From Bdellovibrionales bacterium (lineage in GTDB: Bacteria; Bdellovibrionota; UBA1018), in NCBI GenBank assembly GCA_018266355.1, contig JAFEAP010000006.1:62001-126000 (forward strand): a stretch of 64,000 bases of DNA, read 5' to 3'. A program made the translations under genes and the position numbers. This document shows, one piece after another, positions 16,556-25,591 of this stretch (its first letter is position 1; each line of letters begins with the position of its first letter). Under the pieces are notes generated by a model, which made no database searches, was not told the DNA's origin, and saw nothing but the letters and a program-made list of their open reading frames with translations.

Positions 16556-19000
16556 TCAAGACCGGTGGTACTCGGCTTCCGTGAACGAATCGACCTGGAT
16601 CGCGTCGATCCGGACGACTTCCCATTTTTCGAGCTGGGATTTTTCTTCCGCGGTGATCACGCCTGCCGCGAGGGCGTCGGCGATCATCTGCATCCGCGGC
16701 TTCTTCGAGATCTTCTTTTCCTTCCGCGCGCGGCGGAGTTTCTTCTCGATTCCTTCGACCTTCCGGAAAAGGTCGACGGCGTCGTCGAGGCGCTTCATCT
16801 GCTCGCCGTCCTTCGTCGGCTTGAACGCGCCGCCGGTGAGGAGCTCGCGGATCCGCACGTCGTCGAGCACGAGGTTCGCGATCTTATGCACGTGCGAGTC
16901 GGAGACGTCGCCGCCGATCAGGTGGAGACCCGACCAGGAGCGGATGACCGTGCGGAAGAACCACGAGAGTCCCGGAACCGGGAGGTTCTCGAAGATCCCG
17001 TCGAACGCCCGCTGCGATTCGGCGCCGAGATGGGCCATCGCGAAGTGGACGATCGGGAGGTCTTCCTTCTTCGCGCCGTCTTCCTCGTAGCGCTTCAGGA
17101 TCGCCACGCAGATGTACATATAAGAGAGGATGTCGGCGAATCGGCCGGTGATCGACTCCTTGATCTTCAGCATGCCGCCGAGCGAACCCATCGCGATGTC
17201 CGCCATGATCGCGAACGAGGCGGAAACCCACGCGATCCGGCGGTAGTAGATCGCCGTCGATCCCTTGCCGAACGCGTAGGGCGTGAGCCAACCGTGGGTG
17301 ATCGAGAGCACCACCGAACGGTGGGCGTTCCGAACGACGTGTCCGATGTGACCCCAGAACGCGCGGTCGAACGCGGTCGCGTCCCCGGCTTCGAGCGCCT
17401 TCACCTCGGAATAGGCGTAAGGATGCGCGCGGAGCGCGCCCTGACCGAAGATCATGAGCGTCCGCGTGAGGATGTTCGCGCCTTCGACGGTGATCGCGAC
17501 CGGAGCCGCGATGTGCGAGTGCCCGATCAAGTTACGGGGCCCGAGGGAAATGCCCGCGCCGCCCATGATGTCCATCCCGTGGATCGAGATCTGACGGGCG
17601 AGTTCGGTCGAGTGATATTTCGAGATCGCGGTGACGACCGCCGGTTTCGTCCCCTGGTCGAGCGCCGAGAGCGTGTAGAGCCGGAGGGCGTCGAGGATGT
17701 AGGAATAGCCGGCGACCTTCGCGAGCGAGTCCTGCACGCCTTCGAAGCGGCCGATCGAGAGACCGAATTGCTGACGGACGAGCGCGTGCGCGCTGACCGC
17801 GCGGCCGAGGAGCTGGGCGTTCCCCACCGACTGGGCCGGGAAGGAAATCCCGCGGCCGGCGGCGAGGCACTCCATCAGCATCTTCCATCCTTTGCCGGCG
17901 TTCTTCACGCCGCCGATGATCGCGTCGACGGAAATCTCGACGTCCTTCCCCTGGGTCGGACAGTTATGGAACGGAACTCCGAGCGGGTCGTGGCGTTCCC
18001 CGAGGATCACGCCCTTCGTGCTTGCCGGGATGATCGCGCAGGTGATGCCGAGGTCGACTTCGCCGCCGAGGAGCTTTTCCGGGTCGCGCAGCCGGAACGC
18101 GAGGCCGACGAGCGTCGAGATCGCGGCGAGCGTGATCCAGCGCTTGTTCCAATTCAGCCGCATCATGATCTTCCCGTCGGCGCCCTTGAAGAGCACGCCT
18201 TCGGCGGTGATCGATCCGGCGTCGGAGCCGGCCGTCGGTTCGGTGAGGGCGAAACACGGGATGTCCTCGCCGTTCGCGAGGCGCGGGAGCATCGTTTTTT
18301 TCTGCTCGTCCGTTCCGTAATGGTTCAGGAGTTCGGCGGGTCCGAGGGAGTTCGGCACCATGATGTAGATCGTGACCGCGAGCGAGCGCGAGGCGACCTT
18401 CCGGATGACCTCGGAGTGCGCGTAGGCGGAGAACCCGAGGCCGCCGTATTCCTTCGGAATGATCATCCCGAGGAATTTCTCTCGACGGATGAAGGTCCAA
18501 ACCGCGTCCGGCAGTCGGCGGGTCTTCCAGATTTCCCAGTCGTCGATCATCTGGCAGAGCTTGTTCACTTGGTTGTCCATGAACGCCTGCTCTTCGGCGG
18601 TCAGCTTCGGATACGGCTGACTCATCATCTTCGCGAAGTTCGGACGACCGGAAAAAAGCTCGGCCTCCATCCACGTCGAACCGGCTTCGATCGCCGTGCG
18701 TTCGGTCTCGGAAATCGCGGGCAGGAACTTCAGCTTCGCGAGGAGCACCATGATGCCCTTCGATACGAGCGCGGTCCGGAGCGGCTTCACCGTCCCGATC
18801 ACTCCGATCACGAGCACCGCGGCGACGAGCCACGTCGGCGCGCCGAATCCGACGACGGCCGCCAGGCCGAGAAGCGCCCAGAGAAAGAAAGGCGCGCCGT
18901 TATAACCGAGGATGACGAAACCAAGCACGAAGGCGGCGATGCAGGTCCAGAGACACTCGCCGTTCAGGCAACCGGAGAAATTCTGAAGGTGTTCAAGCAT
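16556..19000 (-). CDS. fadE: Acyl-CoA dehydrogenase FadE (membrane-anchored, with C-terminal DUF1974)
   Basis: 814 residues, the same length as E. coli FadE. It carries out the first step of fatty acid beta-oxidation, forming trans-2-enoyl-CoA with FAD. The N terminus has two hydrophobic segments (about residues 17-35 and 38-68), as in FadE. The acyl-CoA dehydrogenase core runs from about 110 to 480. It includes Pro-Lys-Glu-Tyr-Gly-Gly, the FAD-binding Phe-Ala-Leu-Thr-Glu-Pro-x-Ala-Gly-Ser-Asp stretch and a Gly-Gly-Ala-Gly-Ile segment. The C-terminal third corresponds to DUF1974. No ribosome binding site precedes ATG 19000; a promoter whose -10 lies 8 nt upstream suggests a leaderless mRNA. 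No other beta-oxidation gene is in the window. Confidence 0.93.
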   Translation of the reverse strand: MLEHLQNFSGCLNGECLWTCIAAFVLGFVILGYNGAPFFLWALLGLAAVVGFGAPTWLVAAVLVIGVIGTVKPLRTALVSKGIMVLLAKLKFLPAISETERTAIEAGSTWMEAELFSGRPNFAKMMSQPYPKLTAEEQAFMDNQVNKLCQMIDDWEIWKTRRLPDAVWTFIRREKFLGMIIPKEYGGLGFSAYAHSEVIRKVASRSLAVTIYIMVPNSLGPAELLNHYGTDEQKKTMLPRLANGEDIPCFALTEPTAGSDAGSITAEGVLFKGADGKIMMRLNWNKRWITLAAISTLVGLAFRLRDPEKLLGGEVDLGITCAIIPASTKGVILGERHDPLGVPFHNCPTQGKDVEISVDAIIGGVKNAGKGWKMLMECLAAGRGISFPAQSVGNAQLLGRAVSAHALVRQQFGLSIGRFEGVQDSLAKVAGYSYILDALRLYTLSALDQGTKPAVVTAISKYHSTELARQISIHGMDIMGGAGISLGPRNLIGHSHIAAPVAITVEGANILTRTLMIFGQGALRAHPYAYSEVKALEAGDATAFDRAFWGHIGHVVRNAHRSVVLSITHGWLTPYAFGKGSTAIYYRRIAWVSASFAIMADIAMGSLGGMLKIKESITGRFADILSYMYICVAILKRYEEDGAKKEDLPIVHFAMAHLGAESQRAFDGIFENLPVPGLSWFFRTVIRSWSGLHLIGGDVSDSHVHKIANLVLDDVRIRELLTGGAFKPTKDGEQMKRLDDAVDLFRKVEGIEKKLRRARKEKKISKKPRMQMIADALAAGVITAEEKSQLEKWEVVRIDAIQVDSFTEAEYHRS

Positions 19001-19008
19001 TTGAGACG

Positions 19009-19037
19009 ATTAAACGCCCCCGCTCGTCAAGTTTCAA
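19009..19037 (-). promoter_or_regulatory. Candidate fadE promoter
   Basis: On the minus strand TTGAAA and TTTAAT are separated by exactly 17 nt, and the -10 ends 8 nt before the fadE ATG. Both hexamers are close to consensus, so transcription should begin about at the start codon. A search for a FadR-like operator found nothing obvious. Confidence 0.5.
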
Positions 19038-19219
19038 TCACCGACTCGTCGATTGTGAATTTACGCAACGCGCGACTCCGAAAGTCGTTACACGTCCGTC
19101 GTCCTAAAGAAATCCTGTCAAAAAACTTCCACTGTCCGAACGTCCCTTGCTAAGACGCTTGAACGCCGTGCTCGGGAAAGCGCGGCGTGAAAGTCTAGGT
19201 CGGGGGGATACGACGTCGA

Positions 19220-21973
19220 ATGCGCGAGAGCAGTACGGGCGCAAGCAGCAAAGGCGCACCACATTCAAATCGGACATCGGAGATGCGAAAGCTCCTGATG
19301 CCGACACTCGGAGACAGCCTCGGAAGCACCGCCCTCGCGCGCGAACCGGCGAAGGTCGACTACCGAAGCCTTCTCCCGAAGACGGAGAAAAAGGCGGAGT
19401 CGATCCAGACGCCACTCCTCAAGACCGGGGCCGGCTCGATCTTCCAGGGGAGCCCGCTCCTCCAAGCCGCGCTCGCGAACGCCGGAGTTTCGAACGCTCC
19501 CGTTTCCGCGCCTCTTTCGAACGTCCGCGCGCGCAGCCTTCCGCCTGGCTTGATCGCCCTCATCCACGCGATCGTCTCCGATCTCGAATCCCGTCCGACG
19601 AGCCTTCAAGGCTTGAACCCGTCCCGCCGCGATGCGATCGCCGCCCACTTGAACCGCCTCGCGAACGGATCGAGCCGTTCGAACCTTGCCGCATGGCTCC
19701 AAACCCCGCGCTCCCCCGCCGAGTCGAACGCCCTCTTCTCTTATTTCGAGGAAGTCGCGCTCATGACGATCGGCCAGGCGATCCTGCTGAAGCGCTGGAG
19801 CGACCGCGGCCTTCGCCCTTTCCGTGCGGAGCACCTCGGTAAACTCAATTTCGAGCTCTCGACCGCGCTCCGCCCGCACGTGCCGCTCCACCGCGAAGGG
19901 TTCCACCTCACGCGCCCGAACCTCTATTCTTGGTACACGCCGCCGACCGCGCTCCAGGACGAACTCTTTCGGACGCTCGAACAGATCGAATTCCGCGACG
20001 AGTCCCCGATCTTCCTCCTCGAACTCTGCACCGACGGCCGTCGGTTCTTCCCCGACTGGCCGGAACTGCTCGGCTACGACTCGCGCTTCTACCAAGAAGC
20101 CTCGAACGAACTCCTGCGCTGGAGCGTCTCCGCCCGCACTTCGCCGGCCCGCCGGAAGGTCGGCTTCACGCCGTCGCTTCGCCTCGGCCAAGTCACCCAC
20201 GGGAACGCGAACGACATCCACTGGATCGGCTGCGAGGAGAACACCTTCGCGCTGCTCATTTCGGAGATGATCGATCTCTGGTGGGGGCCGAAGGTTCCGC
20301 CGCTCTGGGCGAATTCGAATTCCCTCGAAGCGCACCCGAAGGAACAACTCCCGCTCGTCGCCCCGGGCTTGAAGCCCGGCGTACTCGCGATGCTTTCCGA
20401 CATGGAGGCTTGCGATTTCGGATGGGTCGCCGAAGAGCGCACCGTGAAGTCGAGCCGCGCGAAGGCGATGCTCGACGCGCTTCCGTTCTTCCGGAAGCTC
20501 CGCGCGCCCGGGACGAGCCTCGGCACGCTCCAGGCTTGCGTCGCGATCACGAAAATCCGCCCGGGCGGCCGCCTGCTTTGGGTCCGCGAAGAGCCGCTCA
20601 CGGGCGAGGAAGGCGCGGAAGCGCTCGCGTTCCTCCTCGGCCGCGGAAAACTCCTCGCCGAAATCGACCTCTCGCACATCGAGCACTCGCTGCCGACCCG
20701 CCGCCCGCTTTTCCCGCGCTTCCTCTACGTCTTCGAGCGCGAGCTGAACACGGAAGCGCGCCTCGCCCATCGTCCGGCCCGTTGGATCGGCCAAGGCGCG
20801 ATCAAATCCCACGTCGAAGTCGCGCTCTTCCTGAACGACCTCCTGGCCGCGGTCCCGTCCGCGCACGCTTCGCTCCCGTCGCTTCCGACGCGGACGAATT
20901 GGAAATTCTCCGGCCAAGTGAGCCCGCTGCCGCAGAAGGAGTGGATGAATCGGTGGCCGGATCCGAGCTGCGCGGAATCGCTCTCGAACCTCGAAGCCCT
21001 CTGCCGCGGCACCGCTCCGCTCGCGACGTTCGCGACGATCCGCACGGTCTCGAAGACCCTGATCACCGTCGGCGAGAAACACTCGGCGCTCGACCCGAAA
21101 TTGCCGGGCCTCTTCGTCGAAGCCCGGCCCGAGCGCGCGGTCGACGGGAAGGCCGAAGCCCGCCGCTTGGAGGCGCGCCCGTTCCGGGAACTCGTGCCGG
21201 GACTCGAATACGCCGGCTACGCGATCCTGCTTCGCGACGAATCGTGGATCGACCCGATGCGCGCCTACCTTCAGACCGCGCCGATCGCCCAGTGGCTCGA
21301 ACACCACGCCGAACGCCGCGGGGACCGATGGGTCCTCTCCGAATCGCTCTTGAAGATGCTGCCCGTGCCGGAGCGGTTCACCGCCACGATCGCGCGCGAA
21401 GCCGGGAATCCCGAACTCCGCTCCGCGGTCTCGAGTCTCGCGAAGAATCCGGAGACGGTGGCGAACCTCGCTTCGATTTCTCCCGAGCTGCGCTTCGTGG
21501 CGATGAGCCAGGCGTACCGCGAGAACGACTTCGGCCTTCGCCAGATCCGTCCTTTCCTGAACGCGGAGAACCGGATCGAGTGGACGAAGGTCCTCGGCCT
21601 CTTCCGCGCCCAGGATTCGCTCCCGCTCACCCAGCATCCGCTCGTGCGGACCGTCGGCCAGATCCCGGTGAACAGCCCGATCACGAAGATGGACCGGCTG
21701 AAGGCGCCCCAAAACGGAATACTCGTCATGACCGAGACCGGCGCGCTCCAGAAAGTCATATTCGAGCACCGGATGCTCGCGGACATGGCGTGGGACCAGG
21801 CGAAGACGCTCACCCATCCGACGTGGGGCGAAGTCGTCCAGACGATCCGCCTCCCGCGCACGCTCGAAATCGCGGAAGCCGCGGCGGGAGACATCCTTGC
21901 CTCGTTCGAAGCGCTCGAGAAGAAGCGAGTCGCGATCTCGGCTTGGCTCGCGGCCGGCATCCCCACGGCCTAA
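19220..21973 (+). CDS. Large orphan protein resembling a degenerate N6-adenine methyltransferase
   Basis: 917 residues if the ATG at 19220 is used (a G-rich stretch 12 nt upstream is the only ribosome binding candidate); ATG 19283 is a fair alternative. I do not recognise the family. The first 110 residues look unstructured. Around residues 400-500 the pattern Asp-Phe-Gly-Trp, then Lys-Ile-Arg-Pro-Gly-Gly-Arg-Leu-Leu-Trp-Val-Arg-Glu-Glu-Pro-Leu, then a leucine-rich helix resembles the end of the catalytic domain of type I/IIG DNA methyltransferases. A later stretch (about residues 690-720, ending Met-Leu-Pro-Val-Pro) resembles the specificity-domain end of such enzymes. The catalytic Asn-Pro-Pro-Tyr and a clear SAM loop were not found. 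It may be an inactive relative with a binding role. No restriction gene is adjacent. Confidence 0.6.
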   Translation: MRESSTGASSKGAPHSNRTSEMRKLLMPTLGDSLGSTALAREPAKVDYRSLLPKTEKKAESIQTPLLKTGAGSIFQGSPLLQAALANAGVSNAPVSAPLSNVRARSLPPGLIALIHAIVSDLESRPTSLQGLNPSRRDAIAAHLNRLANGSSRSNLAAWLQTPRSPAESNALFSYFEEVALMTIGQAILLKRWSDRGLRPFRAEHLGKLNFELSTALRPHVPLHREGFHLTRPNLYSWYTPPTALQDELFRTLEQIEFRDESPIFLLELCTDGRRFFPDWPELLGYDSRFYQEASNELLRWSVSARTSPARRKVGFTPSLRLGQVTHGNANDIHWIGCEENTFALLISEMIDLWWGPKVPPLWANSNSLEAHPKEQLPLVAPGLKPGVLAMLSDMEACDFGWVAEERTVKSSRAKAMLDALPFFRKLRAPGTSLGTLQACVAITKIRPGGRLLWVREEPLTGEEGAEALAFLLGRGKLLAEIDLSHIEHSLPTRRPLFPRFLYVFERELNTEARLAHRPARWIGQGAIKSHVEVALFLNDLLAAVPSAHASLPSLPTRTNWKFSGQVSPLPQKEWMNRWPDPSCAESLSNLEALCRGTAPLATFATIRTVSKTLITVGEKHSALDPKLPGLFVEARPERAVDGKAEARRLEARPFRELVPGLEYAGYAILLRDESWIDPMRAYLQTAPIAQWLEHHAERRGDRWVLSESLLKMLPVPERFTATIAREAGNPELRSAVSSLAKNPETVANLASISPELRFVAMSQAYRENDFGLRQIRPFLNAENRIEWTKVLGLFRAQDSLPLTQHPLVRTVGQIPVNSPITKMDRLKAPQNGILVMTETGALQKVIFEHRMLADMAWDQAKTLTHPTWGEVVQTIRLPRTLEIAEAAAGDILASFEALEKKRVAISAWLAAGIPTA

Positions 21974-21980
21974 CGCCGAT

Positions 21981-22238
21981 TTAGGAGACCTTTTTCAACT
22001 CTTCGCGAACGAGCTTTCGCACGAGATCCTTGAGCCCGGCGTCCGAGAGTTGCATCGCTTCCTTCAAAATCGAATTGATCAAGGTCTGGTAAGGGATCCC
22101 GCGACGCTCGCCCTCTTTCATCAGCCACGCGAGCACGTCGAGATCCAAACGAACCGTCTTTTGGACCTTCGTTCCTCGGGTGGCGACCGCACCTCGGCCT
22201 TTCACCTTCATTTTCGCAAGGTCATATTCCTTTTTCAT
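21981..22238 (-). CDS. brnA: BrnA-type antitoxin (ribbon-helix-helix)
   Basis: 85 residues. The middle part, Lys-Thr-Val-Arg-Leu-Asp-Leu-Asp followed by Arg-Arg-Gly-Ile-Pro-Tyr-Gln-Thr-Leu-Ile-Asn, is the ribbon-helix-helix DNA-binding and dimer unit seen in BrnA and similar antitoxins. It should neutralise BrnT and, as a complex, repress the shared promoter. Its ATG lies 17 nt inside brnT, so translation is coupled to the toxin. The stop at 21981 is 8 nt from the convergent stop of the large orphan gene. Confidence 0.8.
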   Translation of the reverse strand: MKKEYDLAKMKVKGRGAVATRGTKVQKTVRLDLDVLAWLMKEGERRGIPYQTLINSILKEAMQLSDAGLKDLVRKLVREELKKVS

Positions 22239-22506
22239 AGTCTGCGCGTTCCCTTCTCGTCGCCTTACGAGCCGAAATGATCCTTAGGATGCCTTCCCCT
22301 TTCTCGAGGTGAACCACGAGGAGGAGATTCCCGTGCACCGAATGGCCGATGCTGATCTCCCGCGGTTCGCCGTGATCACCCGGATCTACGAACGTGATCG
22401 CCAGCGGATCCAAAAGCACGGTCGCCGCTTCCTCGAATCGAATCCCGTGCTTTTTCCGGTTGGATTCGGCCTTTCGAGCATCCCACTCGATGACCGACTT
22501 ATTCAT
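22222..22506 (-). CDS. brnT: BrnT-family ribonuclease toxin
   Basis: 94 residues, the family's usual size. Conserved features are all visible: an N-terminal Glu-Trp-Asp with Lys and the Lys-Lys-His-Gly-Ile-x-Phe-Glu-Glu-Ala block, a central Arg-Glu-Ile-Ser-Ile-Gly, and the C-terminal Ile-Ser-Ala-Arg-Lys-Ala-Thr-Arg-Arg-Glu-Arg. BrnT is a RelE-like RNase that stops translation by cutting mRNA when free of BrnA. Toxin first, antitoxin second is the normal order for this system. No clear ribosome binding site precedes the ATG. All expected catalytic-type residues (Lys, His, Arg) appear intact, so it is probably active. Confidence 0.88.
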   Translation of the reverse strand: MNKSVIEWDARKAESNRKKHGIRFEEAATVLLDPLAITFVDPGDHGEPREISIGHSVHGNLLLVVHLEKGEGILRIISARKATRRERADYEKGI

Positions 22507-22515
22507 AATAGCCTA

Positions 22516-22531
22516 CAATGTAACTACATTG
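22516..22531 (-). promoter_or_regulatory. Palindromic operator of brnTA
   Basis: CAATGTAACTACATTG is a perfect inverted repeat, two 7-bp arms around 2 nt, starting 10 nt upstream of the brnT ATG. On the minus strand it overlaps a likely -10 (TACATT) with a TTAAAA about 18 nt upstream. This is where a ribbon-helix-helix antitoxin would bind to repress its own operon. Confidence 0.6.
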
Positions 22532-22668
22532 AAGTTCCATTTTAACCCCATCAATCCGTGCAGATAGCTCACCTGCAGAACCGGGGCCTTCGCTCCCTCC
22601 TTCCTCGCGAAAACGCCGCCTTCGCGATCCGACTTTCCGATCTTTCGTTTTGTCGTTAGACTTCGACC

Positions 22669-23283
22669 ATGGCCTGGTACCACCGCACCGCCTCCGACCT
22701 CGAGCGCCTGGAGTTTTCCCGGCTCGCGGAGTTGTACGGGCTGCTCCGCCGGTGGAAGGAAGCCGTACCGGAACTTCCGTGGACGCCGATGCCCGAGTTC
22801 GAGTCGAAGATCGCGCACGACGACCACGAGCTCGACGATTTCCTGAACGAGGAAACCGGCGCCGAAATGATCTCCGCCCTGAAAACGGGACTGCGCAAGC
22901 TCCTCGTCGAATGGGAACCCGTGTTCGGGGGATTGCGCGAGAAACGTTCGCCGCTCCTTTCGCGCGCGCTCCGGCTCGCGGAGGAAGAAGCGCTCCGTTA
23001 TTCGAGCGCGCAATGGAAGGATCGCAGCGAGGACCGCTTCCCGACGCTCGGTCCGGTCTTCGCGGCTTATCGGGAAACCCCTTTCTACACCCTTTACCGA
23101 GACCAGCTCGTGATCATCCGCCAGACGGAATCCGAGCTCCTCTTCTTCACGAGCCACCCCGTGCTCGACCTCGAATCCTCGTGGATGCGCGGATTCGTCT
23201 CCGCCCTCCGACCGAGCGTCCACGTCGAACCGTTCGACTTCGGCGACCGGACGGCGTTCGCGTGGAGGGAGATCCGGGCGTGA
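22669..23283 (+). CDS. Hypothetical protein upstream of the ChaN-like gene
   Basis: 204 residues, soluble, helical, rich in Arg, Glu and Trp; no signal peptide or membrane segment. I do not recognise a family. It is coupled to the downstream ChaN-like gene by a GTGA overlap, so the two proteins are probably made together and may interact. There is no ribosome binding site before ATG 22669. Confidence 0.6.
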   Translation: MAWYHRTASDLERLEFSRLAELYGLLRRWKEAVPELPWTPMPEFESKIAHDDHELDDFLNEETGAEMISALKTGLRKLLVEWEPVFGGLREKRSPLLSRALRLAEEEALRYSSAQWKDRSEDRFPTLGPVFAAYRETPFYTLYRDQLVIIRQTESELLFFTSHPVLDLESSWMRGFVSALRPSVHVEPFDFGDRTAFAWREIRA

Positions 23284-24956
23284 CCCGCGCGCGGAAGGAA
23301 CTCCAGCTCCTCCAGCGCAGCATCTACGCCTCGCTCCAAAAAGAGGCCGCGAGCCTCCTCGGCCGTACGCCGGTCGGCATCCGGAATTACGAACGCACCT
23401 ACCGCCGCGAACTCGAACGCCTCGAGAAAAAGGCGAAGCCGATCTCGATGGCTCGCCTCGTGTCCCGCGCGCGGGACGCGGACGTACTCCTGATCGGCGA
23501 CTATCATACCTATGGCCAATCCCAGCGGGCGGCCCTGCGGTTGCTCCGCGAGTTGACCCTGAAAATCCCCCCGCGCGACATGGTCCTCGGCGTCGAGTGT
23601 ATCGCTTCCCAGCACCAACACAGCCTCGATCAGTGGCTCCGCGGTCAGATCTCCGAGAGCCAATTCCTGCGAGCCGTCCAGTACGACGAAGCCTGGGGGT
23701 TCCCCTGGGAGAACTACCGCGGCCTTTTCCACTTCGCGCGCGACCACGGGATGGAAATCGTCGCGTTGAACCGTCCGCGCGACCTGCTTCCGCCGCTCGC
23801 GGCGATCCCGAACGCGAAGCGCGCGGGCGACCTCGGCGCGCGCGACGAATGGGCGGCGGGTCTCGTCGTCGACGAGCTCCTGCGTCCGCGCGCGCGGAAG
23901 ATGATCGCGATCTACGGCGAGTATCACCTCTCGCCTTCCCACATGCCCGCGTCGATCCGCGAGATCGCGCGTCGGAACGGGCTGCGACCGCCGGAACTCC
24001 TCGTCCTCCACCAGAACCGCGACGAACTTTTCTGGAAGCTCGCCGCGAAGGGACTCGAGCAGCACGCGAGCCTGATCGCGCTCGAGGGAAACCACCTCTG
24101 CGTGTTCTCGGGCACTCCGTGGACGAAGCTCCAGTCGCTCGTGAACTGGATCCGCGGCGACCTCGCCCGCTTCGTCGACGAGGACGAAGGCGACGCCGAA
24201 GAAGAGTTCCTCCAGTGGATGCGTATCTACGGGAACGGAGTCTCGCGCTTCTTCCAGATTCCGGATGCGAACTATTCCACGCTCCACCTCGCGAAGTGGG
24301 AGGATCTTCAGGGCGGTCCCCGCTGGTGGAAGCGGCTCCTCCAAGCCCAAGAACGCTTCTACCTCCGCGAGGACGAAACCTCCGTCCTCGTCTACGTCGC
24401 GTCGTTTTCGGAAAACGCGGCGGCCGAGGTCGCGTCGGTCCACCTCCTTCACCACGACAATCCTCGGAAGCGTCCCTTCCGCGGAACTCGCTCGAGCGCG
24501 ATGGACGATTTCGCGGCGAGCGTCCTCGATCACGCGTTCGGTTTCCTCGGCTCGCTCCTGATCAACCCGCGCCGGAAATGCGACTTCCCGGCCGACCACG
24601 AGGCGCGCGTCCGCGAACTTCGGCGGAATCCGAAACAGGCGCTCTTCGCGCACGAGCTCGCGTCACGGAAACTTTTCCTCACCCTGATCGCGAGGCGCCG
24701 CTTCGAGCGGAAGGCGCTCGAGAAAAACCTCGTCGGAATCGCGCCCGAAACGCTCTTCACGACCTCGCGGTTCCTCGGTCACTGGCTCGGCTCGCGGCTC
24801 CACGAGTCGCTTCTTCACGGCGAACGGACGACGGAACAGGTCCGCCTCTTCTTCTTCGAACGCCGGCGCGCGGACGCGTGGCTCCGGCTCGAGGAACTCT
24901 TCGGGGAGTTCGCGTCGAAACCGCGGAAGAAACAGTCGAAACGCGATTCGCTCTAA
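23280..24956 (+). CDS. ChaN-like (haem-binding uptake, Tiki-type) protein
   Basis: 558 residues. From about residue 65 the sequence matches the ChaN/Tiki superfamily (PF04187). It has Leu-Leu-Ile-Gly-Asp-Tyr-His-Thr-Tyr-Gly-Gln, then Val-Leu-Gly-Val-Glu-Cys and, later, Ile-Tyr-Gly-Glu-Tyr-His-Leu. These are the paired Gly-(Glu/Asp)-x-His motifs that bind metal or haem. It differs from ChaN proper: there is no lipoprotein signal, and about 250 extra residues follow the core, with a high share of Arg, Phe and Leu. The start is GTG 23280, overlapping the previous stop, with a strong GGAGGGAG ribosome binding site about 7 nt upstream. It is probably cytoplasmic. A metal-dependent hydrolase role is as likely as haem binding. 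Confidence 0.65.
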   Translation: MTRARKELQLLQRSIYASLQKEAASLLGRTPVGIRNYERTYRRELERLEKKAKPISMARLVSRARDADVLLIGDYHTYGQSQRAALRLLRELTLKIPPRDMVLGVECIASQHQHSLDQWLRGQISESQFLRAVQYDEAWGFPWENYRGLFHFARDHGMEIVALNRPRDLLPPLAAIPNAKRAGDLGARDEWAAGLVVDELLRPRARKMIAIYGEYHLSPSHMPASIREIARRNGLRPPELLVLHQNRDELFWKLAAKGLEQHASLIALEGNHLCVFSGTPWTKLQSLVNWIRGDLARFVDEDEGDAEEEFLQWMRIYGNGVSRFFQIPDANYSTLHLAKWEDLQGGPRWWKRLLQAQERFYLREDETSVLVYVASFSENAAAEVASVHLLHHDNPRKRPFRGTRSSAMDDFAASVLDHAFGFLGSLLINPRRKCDFPADHEARVRELRRNPKQALFAHELASRKLFLTLIARRRFERKALEKNLVGIAPETLFTTSRFLGHWLGSRLHESLLHGERTTEQVRLFFFERRRADAWLRLEELFGEFASKPRKKQSKRDSL

Positions 24957-24977
24957 GCGACCAAAATCTGATCACTT

Positions 24978-25074
24978 CCGAAAACTTCGGATCGCCCGAA
25001 TGTCGAGGATCCCGACGATCCTGAAGGGACCTTAACGCGAGGGTCGGCGTCGACCCCCTCAAATCCGGGTTTTT
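24978..25074 (+). terminator. Cluster of small hairpins after the ChaN-like gene
   Basis: Three short perfect hairpins follow the stop: 24978-24990 (5 bp), 25006-25022 (6 bp) and 25041-25056 (6 bp, GC-rich). A five-T run at 25070-25074 lies 13 nt after the last one, farther than in a standard terminator. The rest of the 190-bp gap holds only the G-rich ribosome binding site of the next gene (from about 25134). Confidence 0.3.
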
Positions 25075-25146
25075 CCGGCCCTTTCCGTAAAACTTCCATG
25101 CTTTCCGCGCCCGAGGGCGTAAACTTATCTTTAGGGGGGATCGAGC

Positions 25147-25551
25147 ATGCCCAAGGCCGGCTCTAGGTTGGTTACGCTTTCGCTGCTCGCGGCGCTTTCG
25201 GGCTGCCTCGACAACAGCGGCGTTTCGACTCGATCGAACACCTCCGGGCAGATCGAGAATCCTTCGCCGTCCGTGCCCGGCTCCGCGACCGGAGTGACGG
25301 TTTCGTGGAACGCGAACCGCGAGAAGGGCGTGAACTCCTCCGGCGGCGGCTACCGCGTGTACTACTCCAAAACCGGATCGATCGACGCGAACACGCCGTT
25401 CGTGACCGTCGCGAACGCGGGCGGAAATACGCCGACCACCACCCGCCTCTCCGGGCTCGCTTCCGGGACCTACACCGTCGGCGTGATCGCCTTCTCGGCC
25501 GCGAATCCGACGGGTTCGTCCGGCACCCAAACCACCGTCACCGTTCCTTAG
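25147..25551 (+). CDS. Small fibronectin type III lipoprotein
   Basis: 134 residues. Lipoprotein signal with Ala-Leu-Ser-Gly-Cys (Cys at about residue 20), a Ser/Pro/Asn-rich spacer, then one fibronectin type III-like domain from about residue 50. It has Val-x-Val-Ser-Trp, Gly-Tyr-Arg-Val-Tyr-Tyr-Ser, then Leu-Ser-Gly-Leu-Ala-Ser-Gly-Thr-Tyr and a last strand. The domain may bind protein or polysaccharide at the cell surface. A strong ribosome binding site (AGGGGGG) is about 7 nt before the ATG. It is 40 nt upstream of the subtilase gene and probably co-transcribed, so it could be a surface partner of that protease. Confidence 0.78.
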   Translation: MPKAGSRLVTLSLLAALSGCLDNSGVSTRSNTSGQIENPSPSVPGSATGVTVSWNANREKGVNSSGGGYRVYYSKTGSIDANTPFVTVANAGGNTPTTTRLSGLASGTYTVGVIAFSAANPTGSSGTQTTVTVP

Positions 25552-25591
25552 ACCTTCTCGTCCGATTCTTTCCACCGCGAGGTTCGTCCGT

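Noticed and set aside
19265..21817. 850-codon minus-strand frame opposite the large orphan
   Set aside because: Arg-rich low-complexity translation typical of a shadow frame; no start signal or motif.
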